A stretch of 51,196 nt of DNA from Arthrobacter ipis (GCF_014694315.1 NZ_JAAOXD010000001.1:451763-502958); one strand, 5' to 3'; counted from the stretch's first letter, positions 32,514 through 42,798 are shown. A program made the numbers and translations. Notes: generated by a model from the letters alone, not told the origin.

Positions 32514-34670
32514 ATGGACACGGCTCTTGAAAAGCTGGAGAAGCCGGCGCTCCCCGCTGCCTACAAGGGCCTGGGCTACCACGAGCTGAACGCGATGCTG
32601 AACCTGTACGGTCCGAACGGCGAGATCCAGTTCGAGGCCGACCGCGAGGCGGCGCACCAGTACTTCCTGCAGCACGTGAACAACAACACGGTCTTCTTCC
32701 ACGACCTGGAGGAAAAGCTCGAGTACCTCGTCAAGAACGAGTACTACGAGCGCGAAACCCTCGACCAGTACACGATGAACTTCATCCGGGAGCTCTTCAA
32801 CCGCGCGTACAAGAAGAAGTTCCGGTTTGAGACGTTTCTGGGCGCCTTCAAGTTCTACACGTCCTACACGCTGAAGACGTTCGACGGCAAGCGCTTCCTG
32901 GAGCGCTACGAGGACCGCGTGTGCATGGTTGCCCTGCACCTGGCCCGCGGCAACGAGCAGCTGGCCACCCAGATGGTCGACGAGATCATCGAGGGCCGCT
33001 TCCAGCCTGCTACCCCGACGTTCCTGAACGCCGGCAAGAAGCAGCGCGGCGAGCTGGTCTCCTGCTTCCTGCTCCGCATCGAAGACAACATGGAATCGAT
33101 CGGCCGCTCAATCAACTCTGCCCTGCAGCTGTCCAAGCGCGGCGGCGGCGTAGCGTTCGCGCTGACCAACATCCGCGAGGTCGGTGCGCCGATCAAGCAG
33201 ATCGAGAACCAGTCCTCGGGCGTCATCCCCGTGATGAAGCTCCTCGAAGACAGCTTCTCCTACGCCAACCAGCTCGGTGCCCGCCAGGGCGCCGGTGCCG
33301 TGTACCTGCACGCCCACCACCCGGACATCTACCGGTTCCTGGATACCAAGCGGGAGAACGCGGACGAGAAGGTCCGCATCAAGACCCTCTCGCTCGGCGT
33401 CGTGATCCCGGACATCACCTTCGAGCTGGCCAAGAAGGACGAGGACATGTACCTGTTCTCGCCGTACGACGTCGAACGCGTCTACGGGATGCCGTTCTCC
33501 GACGTCTCGGTCACCGAGAAGTACTACGAGATGGTGGACGATTCCCGGATCAAGAAGACCAAGATCAAGGCGCGCGAGTTCTTCCAGACCCTCGCTGAGA
33601 TCCAGTTCGAGTCCGGCTACCCCTACATCATGTTCGAGGACACTGTTAACCGGGAGAACCCGATTGACGGCAAGATCATCATGTCCAACCTGTGCTCGGA
33701 GATCCTCCAGGTCTCGCAGCCCACGACGTACCACGATGACCTGTCCTACGACGAGACCGGCAAGGACATCTCCTGCAACCTGGGCTCGCTGAACATCGCG
33801 AAGACCATGGACTCGCCGGACTTCGGCCGGACCATCGAAACAGCCATCCGCTCTCTTTCGGCTGTTTCGGACATGTCGAACATCACCTCGGTGCCGTCCA
33901 TCGCCCGCGGCAACGACCAGAGTCACGCGATCGGCCTGGGCCAGATGAACCTGCACGGCTACTTAGCGCGTGAGCGGGTCCACTACGGCTCCGAAGAGGG
34001 CCTGGACTTCACCAACATTTACTTCTACTCCGTGGTGTACCACGCGGTGCGCGCGTCGAACCTGCTCTCCATCGAAACCGGCCAGACGTTCGGAGGCTTC
34101 GAGAAGTCCAAGTACGCCTCGGGCGAGTTCTTCGACAAGTACACCGAGCAGGAGTGGGTGCCGCAGACCGAGAAGGTCAGGGAGCTCTTCAAGGACGTGC
34201 ACATCCCCACCCAGGATGACTGGCGCGCGCTGAAGGCTTCCGTCATGGCGCACGGCATCTACAACCAGAACCTGCAGGCCGTCCCGCCCACCGGCTCGAT
34301 CTCCTACATCAACAACTCCACCTCCTCGATCCACCCGGTGGCGTCCAAGATTGAGATCCGCAAGGAAGGCAAGCTGGGCCGCGTGTACTACCCGGCGCCG
34401 TATCTCACCAACGACAACCTGGAGTTTTACGAGGACGCGTACGAGATCGGCTACGAGAAAGTCATCGACACGTACGCCGCCGCCACGCAGCACGTGGACC
34501 AGGGCCTGTCGCTGACCCTGTTCTTCAAGGACACCGCCACCACCCGCGACATCAACAAGGCCCAGATCTATGCCTGGAAGAAGGGCATCAAGACCATCTA
34601 CTACATCCGTCTCCGCCAGCTCGCGCTGGAAGGGACGGAGGTTGAGGGCTGCGTCTCATGCATGTTGTGA
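32514..34670 (+). CDS. nrdE: Class Ib ribonucleoside-diphosphate reductase, alpha subunit
   Basis: Catalytic subunit that reduces ribonucleoside diphosphates to deoxy forms. With ATG 32514 the protein has 718 residues. The active-site segments SCFLL, SNLCSEI and ISCNLGSLN are present, and the C-terminal redox pair is CVSC followed by ML, the site reduced by NrdH. The N-terminal ATP-cone of class Ia enzymes is absent, as expected for NrdE. AAGGA lies eight bases before ATG 32514; TTG 32457 would add 19 residues but overlaps nrdI. The operon pauses after this gene, with micro-ORFs and hairpins before nrdF. Confidence 0.97.
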   Translation: MDTALEKLEKPALPAAYKGLGYHELNAMLNLYGPNGEIQFEADREAAHQYFLQHVNNNTVFFHDLEEKLEYLVKNEYYERETLDQYTMNFIRELFNRAYKKKFRFETFLGAFKFYTSYTLKTFDGKRFLERYEDRVCMVALHLARGNEQLATQMVDEIIEGRFQPATPTFLNAGKKQRGELVSCFLLRIEDNMESIGRSINSALQLSKRGGGVAFALTNIREVGAPIKQIENQSSGVIPVMKLLEDSFSYANQLGARQGAGAVYLHAHHPDIYRFLDTKRENADEKVRIKTLSLGVVIPDITFELAKKDEDMYLFSPYDVERVYGMPFSDVSVTEKYYEMVDDSRIKKTKIKAREFFQTLAEIQFESGYPYIMFEDTVNRENPIDGKIIMSNLCSEILQVSQPTTYHDDLSYDETGKDISCNLGSLNIAKTMDSPDFGRTIETAIRSLSAVSDMSNITSVPSIARGNDQSHAIGLGQMNLHGYLARERVHYGSEEGLDFTNIYFYSVVYHAVRASNLLSIETGQTFGGFEKSKYASGEFFDKYTEQEWVPQTEKVRELFKDVHIPTQDDWRALKASVMAHGIYNQNLQAVPPTGSISYINNSTSSIHPVASKIEIRKEGKLGRVYYPAPYLTNDNLEFYEDAYEIGYEKVIDTYAAATQHVDQGLSLTLFFKDTATTRDINKAQIYAWKKGIKTIYYIRLRQLALEGTEVEGCVSCML

Positions 34671-34747
34671 TCAACTGATTTCGGTTGATTTTTGCCGAGT
34701 ACGACGGCGGGTGCCCGCCCGCCGGCGTACGCCCAAGACTTAAAAGC

Positions 34748-34779
34748 TTGAGGGGCCGTGCTCGAACACAGCCCCTCAA
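34748..34779 (+). terminator. Hairpin downstream of nrdE
   Basis: TTGAGGGGC (34748-34756) pairs with GCCCCTCAA (34771-34779) with three further inner pairs. A weaker ATCAAC/GTTGAT hairpin with a T-run (34670-34693) directly follows the nrdE stop. Either could end or attenuate the operon. Confidence 0.55.
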
Positions 34780-34899
34780 CAAAGTCCCGGAAACGAGACA
34801 GTTCCAAGTTCTACCCTGGACTGTTGAGTTTACAGGAGTTGCTGGCCTTCTGTCGAAGGCCCTCCGTCCGGGCATAGTTCCGGAAAGGAGTTGGTAGCT

Positions 34900-34959
34900 A
34901 TGGCTTATGTGCGACGCACTATTCGCCGGACTATCCGGGTCACGATTCGGCCCATGTAG
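34900..34959 (+). CDS. Arginine-rich micro-ORF, 19 aa
   Basis: ATG 34900 has AAAGGAG ten bases upstream and encodes MAYVRRTIRRTIRVTIRPM, then TAG. The triplet-like repeat RRTIR-RTIR-VTIR gives alternating basic and hydrophobic residues, an amphipathic strand or helix that could bind RNA or membranes. It stands 230 bases after nrdE, 49 bases before the 32-residue gene. The strong ribosome site and regular pattern favour a real gene; no homologue is known to me. Confidence 0.5.
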   Translation: MAYVRRTIRRTIRVTIRPM

Positions 34960-34994
34960 GGCTGTGCGTGATCCACTCACTAGCTCAACAGAGA

Positions 34995-35007
34995 GGAGGA
35001 AACCTCC
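34995..35007 (+). promoter_or_regulatory. Ribosome-binding site inside a small hairpin
   Basis: GGAGG (34995-34999) is the ribosome site for ATG 35009 and pairs perfectly with CCTCC (35003-35007) over an AAA loop. The hairpin could reduce or temperature-tune translation of the following 32-residue protein. Confidence 0.5.
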
Positions 35008-35008
35008 A

Positions 35009-35107
35009 ATGGCTAACGGTTCATATCGCAGCGCCAAGACCGGACGTTATGTAACGCCGAAGTACGGAAAGTCGCACCCGTCGACGACCGTAAAAGAGTC
35101 CAAGTAG
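35009..35107 (+). CDS. Conserved-type small basic protein, 32 aa
   Basis: Starts MANGSYRSAKTGRYVTPKYG and ends TTVKESK. Tiny proteins with the pattern YRSAxTGRYVT...P.TTVxES are, as I recall, widespread in bacteria; none has an established function to my knowledge. The product is basic, soluble and without cysteines. It lies between nrdE and nrdF, has its own ribosome site (GGAGG, nine bases upstream) and is followed within seven bases by a strong hairpin, so it is a self-contained unit. Confidence 0.8.
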   Translation: MANGSYRSAKTGRYVTPKYGKSHPSTTVKESK

Positions 35108-35113
35108 CCAGTG

Positions 35114-35158
35114 AACGACCGTTAGTGGAGCACATCCGTGTCTCCACTAACGGTCGTT
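35114..35158 (+). terminator. Terminator-like hairpin before nrdF
   Basis: A 17-bp perfect stem (35114-35130 with 35142-35158) with an 11-base loop, directly after the 32-residue gene. It has no T-run, so it may slow polymerase or stabilise the upstream RNA rather than terminate. Confidence 0.7.
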
Positions 35159-35251
35159 AAGACGATCGTTCGGTCGACGAAAACTGCTCCCGCGCCAGGC
35201 AGGTGAATAAGCTCATAGCAACGAGAATCTGGCGATTTTCAGAGCCCCTAG

Positions 35252-36292
<1,041 letters not shown>

Positions 36293-36323
36293 GCTCGGAG
36301 AACCTCAAAAATCTGCGTATTTG

Positions 36324-36370
36324 AGTACGGCCCCGCACCCATTTGGGTGCGGGGCCGTACTTAGTTTTCT
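36324..36370 (+). terminator. Intrinsic terminator after nrdF
   Basis: A 17-bp perfect stem (36324-36340 with 36345-36361), loop ATTT, followed by TAGTTTTCT. Confidence 0.95.
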
Positions 36371-36382
36371 TCTCGGCAACCG

Positions 36383-36478
36383 GTGAGCTGGATCGAGATT
36401 ATAGGCTTCGTCACAGGTGCGACATGCGTCTACCGCGTTGCCCGCCAAAACGTCCTCCGGGTTTCCGCTGGTTCGTAA
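36383..36478 (+). pseudogene. pnuC-like remnant (N-terminal fragment)
   Basis: The frame GTG 36383 to TAA 36476 reads VSWIEIIGFVTGATCVYRVA, then RQNVLRVSAGS. This resembles the first membrane helix and following RQN motif of PnuC nicotinamide riboside transporters (WIEIIGFVTGALCVWLxVRQN). The rest of a transporter (about 180 residues) is missing. Directly after a terminator and without ribosome site, it looks like the scar of a lost gene. Confidence 0.5.
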
Positions 36479-36657
36479 GGCTCCCCGCACAGTTCATAAG
36501 TTGGGACGAGTTCTCGGCCGCCGCCACCCGGTCTGTCTACGCCCGGGCGCCCCAGCCGGTCCACCCGTCCGAGATCGCACCCATCATTAAGCAGGCCATT
36601 CAGCGGCTGTACGCCGGTCAAAAGGATGCGCACCGCCGGCTGGGCTGAGATCGTCCG

Positions 36658-36699
36658 CCGGGTCCGGATGCAAGCTGGGGGAATGCTTTCCGGACCCGG
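36658..36699. repeat. Inverted repeat, 11-bp arms
   Basis: CCGGGTCCGGA (36658-36668) and TCCGGACCCGG (36689-36699) are exact complements with a 20-base loop. It may be an old terminator; there is no T-run. Confidence 0.5.
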
Positions 36700-37112
36700 C
36701 GATCTGAAGCTGCGGTTCGCGGCTACCTCTGCTTCAGTGACAAGACCCAGTGTGTATCCGGCACATTGTGAAATGCGTGGTCCACCTGAGAGCCTGCGCC
36801 CACTTTGACCCCCAATCTGAGGGGGCTGGGGGCAGCATCCAAGGTTTTCCCAAGCACGGGTATAGTCGCTTCCATGCCACCACAGCCTGCCAGCAGGTCA
36901 GCCAGGGGATTCTTCGTGCCCTGCCCGCCGCTGGCGTCAACCTGCTCAGCGCTTGCGGGCACGGCAGCGACCAGTCAGTTGATCAGCGGCACATGCATCC
37001 CGTTCCTCGTCGAGCGGGGGACGGGATTGATACGTGGCCCGAAAGTGGATCGACGGCCAGGAGCGACGCTCTAGGCCGCCACGCCAGCGATCATGCTGTG
37101 TACTTGCAGGCC
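36700..37112. other. Stretch without a supported gene
   Basis: About 410 bases. Frames of 60-127 codons are open on both strands, but they are rich in Arg, Pro, Cys and His as expected for chance frames at this GC content, and none has a ribosome site. It may hold further remnants like the pnuC fragment before it. Confidence 0.5.
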
Positions 37113-37691
37113 TCAGGCCCCGGGGAACCGTGACCTAACGTCACCACCGGGGCAACGGTCGGCCTCCGTACCGTCAACGGTCACCTTCGCTGACCACTCA
37201 AACTTGTCCCCGAGACCCTCCAGCTTGGCTAGCGGGTACCGGACGCTGACCTGCTTGTCTGCGGCCACAGCTCCGGTGGTGATGTTTTCCTGCTTGCCAC
37301 TCCCAGCCTCGGTCACGAAGTTAGCGGTCTCTTTGCCGTCTTGAAACTTCACTCCGAACTGGTATTCCTTGCTGCCGTCCGAGCTCCACGCCCTCACGGC
37401 GTACAAGACGGTCCCGGTGGTCGGAACGTTCGCCACCGTGTTGAACGAGGCCAACATCTCTGTGCCGTCGCTGAGCAACCGAGCTTGAGTGAGGTCAACA
37501 ACCTTCGACGCTGAGTCGCCCGCCTTGTCCTTGCAGATCGACTCGCCGCCCACGGCCTTGCTCGCGGTGCTAGGTTCCATGGCCGGCGTCGTTGCGGCCG
37601 ACGGTTCCGGACTGGGCTGCGTGCTGGAACTGGATGCGCAACCCGTGAGCGCGAGCACTGCGACGGCAAAAATCCCGCAAGATTTCCTCAT
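37113..37691 (-). CDS. Small lipoprotein of unknown function
   Basis: A 192-residue exported lipoprotein. The signal peptide MRKSCGIFAVAVLALTGC ends in a lipobox with C18, followed by a Ser/Thr/Pro linker to about residue 45. The mature domain (50-190) is beta-rich with two cysteines (C53 and near C183) that may form a disulfide. The gene stands alone between non-coding stretches. Family not recognised. Confidence 0.8.
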   Translation of the reverse strand: MRKSCGIFAVAVLALTGCASSSSTQPSPEPSAATTPAMEPSTASKAVGGESICKDKAGDSASKVVDLTQARLLSDGTEMLASFNTVANVPTTGTVLYAVRAWSSDGSKEYQFGVKFQDGKETANFVTEAGSGKQENITTGAVAADKQVSVRYPLAKLEGLGDKFEWSAKVTVDGTEADRCPGGDVRSRFPGA

Positions 37692-37852
37692 GCGCCTATC
37701 TAACCATGCGATAGAGCGACGACGTATAGCTTCGGGGACAGCGGGTCAAGTTGCCTTTGGAACGTGTTCTGCGCCTGCGCAAACGCGTAGCCGCACAGGC
37801 CGAAAAACAGGTAACTACCACTACTGCTCTAACTTCCGAGGGGGTGTTAACT

Positions 37853-37921
37853 ATGAGTCGGGCGGATAACAGTGTTGAAGCCCTCCGGACGGTCTGCCGG
37901 CGTCCGTCCGGGTCAGGCTAG
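37853..37921 (+). CDS. Short ORF with own terminator, 22 aa
   Basis: ATG 37853 has GAGGGGG eight bases upstream and opens a 22-residue frame starting MSRADNSVEALRTVC. The TAG stop forms the first bases of a strong hairpin. A short gene with ribosome site and a stop-overlapping terminator resembles a leader or micro-gene, but homology is not known. Confidence 0.45.
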   Translation: MSRADNSVEALRTVCRRPSGSG

Positions 37922-37963
37922 CCGGGCTCGGCGCACTCCCCCAGCAGGTGCCGAGCCCGGCTA
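37919..37963 (+). terminator. Hairpin overlapping the stop of the 22-aa ORF
   Basis: A 14-bp perfect stem (37919-37932 with 37950-37963), 17-base loop, starting with the TAG stop codon itself. Confidence 0.7.
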
Positions 37964-38024
37964 CCCGTCGGCGTTCCGGGATGGTGTCGCCTGCCAAGGG
38001 CCGAAGCCTCCTCGCGACAAGACC

Positions 38025-38062
38025 TTCGCCTATCTTGCCTGAAACTTTCGCCGATCTTGCCC
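38025..38062 (+). promoter_or_regulatory. 22-bp-spaced direct repeats before a small gene
   Basis: TTCGCCTATCTTGCC (38025-38039) recurs as TTCGCCGATCTTGCC (38047-38061), exactly 22 bases apart, with a CTT block in between in phase. Two-turn spacing suggests a response-regulator or activator site for the gene at 38106. Confidence 0.45.
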
Positions 38063-38105
38063 TAGCGGAGTGAGCATTAATTCGAGCCTAAGGGGGTGAA
38101 CATCA

Positions 38106-38237
38106 ATGGCTGACGACAAAGAGCTGCTGGACTGGCTGTCTCCCCGCAAGCAGCGGGAAATCGACAACCAGGCCGCGTTCCTGCGCTACCTGCTGGAGCG
38201 CGAAGACGCTGCCGCTGCAGGGGGTGACAAGTCTTAG
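38106..38237 (+). CDS. Small charged protein, 43 aa
   Basis: Starts MADDKELLDWLSPRKQREID and continues with a helical stretch FLRYLLERED. AAGGGGG lies about nine bases before the ATG. The mix of charged and leucine-rich residues suggests one amphipathic helix. It converges with the decayed hydrolase gene that ends at 38276. Function unknown, but the coding character is clear. Confidence 0.7.
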   Translation: MADDKELLDWLSPRKQREIDNQAAFLRYLLEREDAAAAGGDKS

Positions 38238-38275
38238 GGCATTTGCGGGACGGTGCGAGGACCGAAGCGGCATCC

Positions 38276-39260
38276 TCAGCGCGTGTTGGTGGTAAGGAAG
38301 GCGTTGATCTTGCTGGCCATGGCCGGCGCATGGTCCAGTGCAGGTAGTGCCCGCCGGGGAGTGTCACTGTTTCGTGCTTTCGGACGTTTTGTAGCCGGCT
38401 TTCGTGCAGGGCAACGTCCGCCGGGGTCTCCTTCGCCGAGGCGAGCAAAGTGAGCACGGGGAGGTCGTCCGGGTAACGCATTGCTTGCACCTTTCGGGCG
38501 TTCTCGGCCATCCGGTTGGTCTCGTCGACGACGGAAGGGTTGCCGAAGTTCCAGATGGCCATCTTGCGGATCTGGTCCCGCTCGCGGGACGTGTAGGCGG
38601 TGCCGTCCGGTTCCACGAGGCCGGGTGCGATTGTGGCCGCCCAGCGGGGCAGGTCGCTTGCTGCGATGAGGCCTTCCCAGTTGATGCCGCCGCCGGCGAC
38701 GCCGGTCTCTTCGGCGTGGATTGTTCGGGCGGCGGGCACTGTGGGATCGATGCCGATGACGGCCGCGACGTCGTTCCGGTACCGGTTGGCGTAAGCGAGC
38801 GTGTAGAAACCGGCGATGGAATGGCCAGCCAGAACATAGGGTCCGGGCACGTCCGCGTTTGCCAGGGCCTCATGCAGCTCGGAGGTGATGTTCTCGACAG
38901 TGCGTTCCACCGCGGACTGGTCGCTGTACCCGTAGCCGAAGCCTTCCACGACCACGACGTCGTAGTCCCCGAGTTCCCGGACGAGCGGTGCAAAGTCCAG
39001 CGCCGATGCCGGCGTGCCGAGGCCACTTAGCAGCACGATGGACTGTCCTGTCCTGCCGTTCCCTGGGGTGCGGACGACGTTGAGCGCACCGTGGCTTGTC
39101 TTCACTTTTTGCCCATAGGGCGCGGTGGCGGACCGCGGTTCATGGCGAGGTTGGCGAAAGTCGAGACGAGAAGGAGGCCAGCCACGATGGCGGCGGTGTA
39201 GCCGAGTGCGCGAAGCCGCCGGTGCGGTTTCCTGTTCCGGGGTGATGCAGTGGCAGTCAT
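38276..39260 (-). pseudogene. Alpha/beta hydrolase gene with two frameshifts
   Basis: Degraded gene for a membrane-anchored alpha/beta hydrolase. The reading starts at ATG 39260 (GGAAAGGA upstream) with a basic N-terminus and one membrane helix (LGYTAAIVAGLLLVSTFANL), but runs into a stop near 39105. The hydrolase body continues in another frame with YGQKVKTSHGALNVV, the nucleophile elbow GHSIAG and the aspartate region. Near 38333, at LHWT, the frame shifts again to HAPAMASKINAFLTTNTR and a stop at 38276. Both lesions fit single-base losses. The start overlaps the stop of the DJ-1/PfpI remnant (ATGA), so they were once an operon. Confidence 0.8.
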
Positions 39261-40445
39261 GACGGATCCTTTCCGGCCATGTGTTCGAGCTCTGGTTTGC
39301 GGGTCTTCCGGTCCCTGAAGTACTGGGCACGGCGAGGAAGGCTGGGCAGTGCACCGGCGCCGGCAGCCAGGACAGCTGTAAGGAAAAGCAGCCAAGTGGA
39401 GCGGGTGTCGGCGGCATTGGCGTCCAAATGCAGCTGCCCCGTGGGGTAGTCGATGAATTTGGCAGTTGTTATTGCTGTTGCGTTCCCGGCGTGTCCGGCC
39501 AGCTCTTCGATAGCGACGTCGAAGGCTCCGCGCTCCGGTGATTGAGTCAGGGCCGTGGGCGTAAGCTGCTGACTCCCGGCCCAGGACAGGAGTCCGGAGT
39601 CGTGGGCGGCGGGCCCGGGAAGGATCAGCCTGTCCAGATGAGGCTCTCGTGATGCAAGGGGAGTGGTGAGCAGCACAAGGCCGTGTTTGGTCCTCACAGT
39701 GGGCGCCGCGCGAGGGCAACTGTGCGCGCGGCGCCTGAGACGGTGTACACCTCGAATGCGGCCACGGCGTCGAGTTCGCTGATGCCGTCCGTCAGCCCGA
39801 TCCCTACTGTCGGCCGGAACCAGGGCAGGACGGCGTTGAGGACCACGGGAGCGTCACCGGTGTTGAAAGCCTGTTCGGCGATCGCCGTACCCTGGGGCCC
39901 TTGACCAGCCGGGATAGCCGATCTCGGCGCCCACTCTTGCAGCCTCAGATTCACCGGCAAGATCGTGCACCAGCTGGAGGGCCGCGGGGATCCGGTGCCG
40001 GCGCCCTGCCGGCATCGATGTCACCGAACGTCACCGCCGGGACCACCGCCGGAGCCCCCGCGAGTCGGACCGGTGACCGGTCGGCCGCGACGGTTGTGAC
40101 CGTGAACCTCGAGGACGTGGCGAAGACTTCATAGGGTGCCGGCACGTCGGCTGCCTCGGTCCCACTGCTGCCCAGCACGAACGCGACCCGGATCCTTCCC
40201 GTGCCGTCAGCCGCCCCGGAGCCGCCAGACCGCGTCCCCTCGGGAAGGGCGGGTGGAAGGGCGGGTCTGCTTTCCAGGCCGTTGTCGCGCCCGACTGCGG
40301 CGATCCCGGCAACCAGGACTGAGGCAACGACCGCGGCGGCGAGCGCAGCAGCCAGCGCAGCGTGCACCAGTCGCCGAGCCACCGCCCTGGCCCTGCGCCG
40401 GGCGGGCGGGGAAGAAGCCGGGAGTGAATGTCGAAAGTTGATCAT
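39257..40445 (-). pseudogene. DJ-1/PfpI family membrane protein gene, decayed
   Basis: Remnant in at least three frames. ATG 40445 begins a basic N-terminus and a membrane helix, then GRIRVAFVLGSSGTEAADV, the start of a DJ-1/PfpI domain. The frame fails near 39990; the next piece (39694-39960 frame) carries FNTGDAPVVLNAVLPWFRPT and AVAAFEVYTVSG; the last piece (39257-39697 frame) holds a C-terminal membrane helix WLLFLTAVLAAGAG. The part with the catalytic cysteine elbow is missing between the first and second pieces, so there is an internal deletion in addition to frameshifts. Divergent from the GlxA-like remnant. Confidence 0.75.
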
Positions 40446-40556
40446 GGGCTAAGACTGCCAATCGGGAGCAGCGCGGGGGAGTGGTAAAAATTGCCACCAT
40501 GAAAAGGATCCTGCAGGCAGGGATCGGCACAGTGGCCCCGTGGGTACAGTGGCCCC

Positions 40557-41371
40557 ATGCACCGTGTCGTTGCGCTCGCCTTGCCGGACGTCGTCGCCTT
40601 TGACCTCGCCATTCCAGGACAGGTTTTCGGCCATGAGGACGAGCGGCAGCTGTACTCGTTTGCGGTCTGCGCAGCCGAACCCGGCCTGGTCCCGACCACC
40701 ACCGGGTATGCCATTCACGCCGCGACGGGGCTCGAAGCCCTTCTGTCAGCCGACACCATCGTTGTGCCCGGCTTCAGCCCGCTCACGGAACCTCCTGCCA
40801 ATGTCTGCGACGCGCTTCGCGCGGCTGCCGGGAACGGGGCCCGGGTGGTGTCCGTCTGCACAGGGGCTTTCGCGCTGGCGGCTGCCGGACTCCTTGACGG
40901 GAAACGGGGCACGACGCACTGGAGGAACGCCCAGCGCCTGCAAACCCTGCACCCGGCGGATGGTCGTGGCCCCGCACCGCGAAGGCGGCCAGGCCAGTTC
41001 ACGGAGCGCCCGGTGGCCGGGCCGCTGACCCATTTCGCTGAAACTTGCGCCTGGGCCCGGCAGCATCTGGCAGAGCCGCTGACAGTCGTCGACATGGCTG
41101 CTCACGCCGGCTGGGCACCCAGCAGTTTCGCGCGCAAGTTCCTGGCAGACGCGGGGACAACGCCATTGCGCTGACTGACCAGCCAGCGCATTGCCGAGGC
41201 CTGCCGCCTGCTCGAAACGACCGACCTGACGTGCAGGCGGCTGCGGCCAGGACAGGCCTGGGAACGGCAGCCAACTTCCGGCTCCACTTCATGCGCGAAC
41301 TCAGCACCACACCCTCCAGCTACCGCCGCCTTTACCAGGGGCGGAACCGCAGCCTGACGCGGGAGGCGTAG
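40557..41371 (+). pseudogene. GlxA-type AraC family regulator gene, decayed
   Basis: Starts intact at ATG 40557 with a DJ-1-like ligand domain (VVALALPDVVAFDLAIPGQVF, VVSVCTGAFALAAAGLLDGKRGTTHW). Around 40945-40990 an internal segment is missing: sequence jumps from LQTLHPA to the RRMVVAPHREGGQA region in another frame. The AraC DNA-binding domain resumes with TCAWARQHLAEPLTVVDMA, is stopped by TGA at 41172, continues as LTSQRIAEACRLLETTDL, and shifts frame once more to TGLGTAANFRLHFMRELSTTPSSYRR. It could not make a working regulator. Confidence 0.8.
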
Positions 41372-41473
41372 TGGCCAGGAGCACGCCCCTGGCTGCAGCG
41401 CGCCGGGTGGCACGGTGCGCGGATGGTAAGTACCGTCGTCGTAAGAACCAACGCGCAATCAGTCAGGGGCAGC

Positions 41474-42727
41474 ATGAGCAAGAGCAGCAGGAACCGGAAC
41501 AAGCGCAAGGGTCCCGCTGGCACTGGAAGTTCCGCCGCACGCGGCTCGTCGCCCGCTTCCCTGAGCTCGTTCCGGGCCGGGCGGGCCGTGGACTCGCTCG
41601 CGCCGGCGTTTGTCCGGTGGTTCGACGACGGTGCTCCCGGCGCTGCTGCCACCGCCCTCGATTGCCTGGCAGCCATAGAAAGCGTCATGGGCCGGTACAT
41701 GGACCGAGTGGCCGCTGCGGACCTGACACGCCTTGATCCTGTGATCCTGGCCGACGCCCTCGCCGCCGATCTCGCCGCCACAGCGCCAAACGACGACGAC
41801 GACCGTGGTGAGTTTGTCATCGCCGCCGTGCACGGGTTCGTCGACTTTCTCGCGGATACCGACCGGTGGTCAGGCCCAGCGGAACAGCTCGCCGACGTCG
41901 TTGACCTGCTCAACGCCCTTCTGGGGGAGACGGAAGATTGGCGGCTCGTCGAAGTGCCCGTTATTTCCGACGACGACGCCCTGAAGGTCTTCTCGGAGCT
42001 CCCGCTGATCCAGCGGACCGCCGCACTGCTTCAGTGGATCGGCGATGCGAAGCCGGTGACCGGAACCGGCGCGCTCCGGACGAAGGACATCGAAGCAGCG
42101 GCCGCGTGCGTCGGACTGAAAGCCAGGGGAGGCCCCAAACAGGCTGGGGTCCCGCATGCCGGGAACGGCGGTTCGGAAAAGCCCGTGCCAACAGTCCGCA
42201 GCATGTATGAGGTGCCGTTGCTGGCGCAGGTGTGGGAAGCGCTGGCCCGCACTGAACTGATCAAGATCGGCTCAACGAAGGCGGCACCGACGCCGGCCAC
42301 CGCCGTTTTCCTGGGCGGCGAAACCCCGGACCGGCTGGAGGAGTTGGTGTTCTTCGTCGACCAGTTCCTCGCGGCCTCCGTACTCGGCTACGACCCTGAA
42401 CAGCCATGGGAAGTTCTCGTTGCCGCAACGGTGGCCTCGATCCTGCTGGCGGCGGCCTCGGCGGATCCTCCGCGGAGGGACACTGTGCTGGACCCCCGGA
42501 CCGGTGCGTCACCGGAGGAAAGGGCGACCGTCGAGGCTCTGAAGGCCGCGGCCGTGAGCCAACTGGAAGCACTTGCCGAGCAGGGCATCCTCACGATCGA
42601 CACGCATTTCCGGGTACCGCCTGCCCTGGTCCGGTGCATAGCGAACACCTATGAGGACGCAACGGTGCTGGAGGACCTGGGCCTGCTGGACATCCCGGAC
42701 CTCGATCTGGATTCCGAGGATGCCTAG
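41474..42727 (+). CDS. Hypothetical protein, 417 aa
   Basis: Soluble, mostly helical protein of unknown function. The first 35 residues are basic and Ser-rich (MSKSSRNRNKRKG start) and probably disordered or nucleic-acid-binding; the rest is acidic with many aspartates, including the C-terminus LDIPDLDLDSEDA. No enzyme motif is seen. ATG 41474 is preferred with CAGGGGCAGC upstream; the frame is open 17 codons further. It is intact, in contrast to the three decayed genes before it. Intact length and consistent third-position GC support coding. Confidence 0.75.
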   Translation: MSKSSRNRNKRKGPAGTGSSAARGSSPASLSSFRAGRAVDSLAPAFVRWFDDGAPGAAATALDCLAAIESVMGRYMDRVAAADLTRLDPVILADALAADLAATAPNDDDDRGEFVIAAVHGFVDFLADTDRWSGPAEQLADVVDLLNALLGETEDWRLVEVPVISDDDALKVFSELPLIQRTAALLQWIGDAKPVTGTGALRTKDIEAAAACVGLKARGGPKQAGVPHAGNGGSEKPVPTVRSMYEVPLLAQVWEALARTELIKIGSTKAAPTPATAVFLGGETPDRLEELVFFVDQFLAASVLGYDPEQPWEVLVAATVASILLAAASADPPRRDTVLDPRTGASPEERATVEALKAAAVSQLEALAEQGILTIDTHFRVPPALVRCIANTYEDATVLEDLGLLDIPDLDLDSEDA

Positions 42728-42798
42728 GACGGCTCAAGCATAAGTGCCAAGCTGGTTTCATCCGCAGAATCGGCAGTTGATGAAGGAGCGTTGGTGGC

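Noticed and set aside
36343..36648. Possible 101-residue gene after nrdF
   Set aside because: It starts inside the nrdF terminator and overlaps the pnuC-like fragment in another frame; only its last 30 residues look natural.
38276..41371. Sequencing errors as sole cause of the frameshifts
   Set aside because: Internal segments are also missing, and no other gene in 51 kb shows frameshifts; still worth checking against reads.
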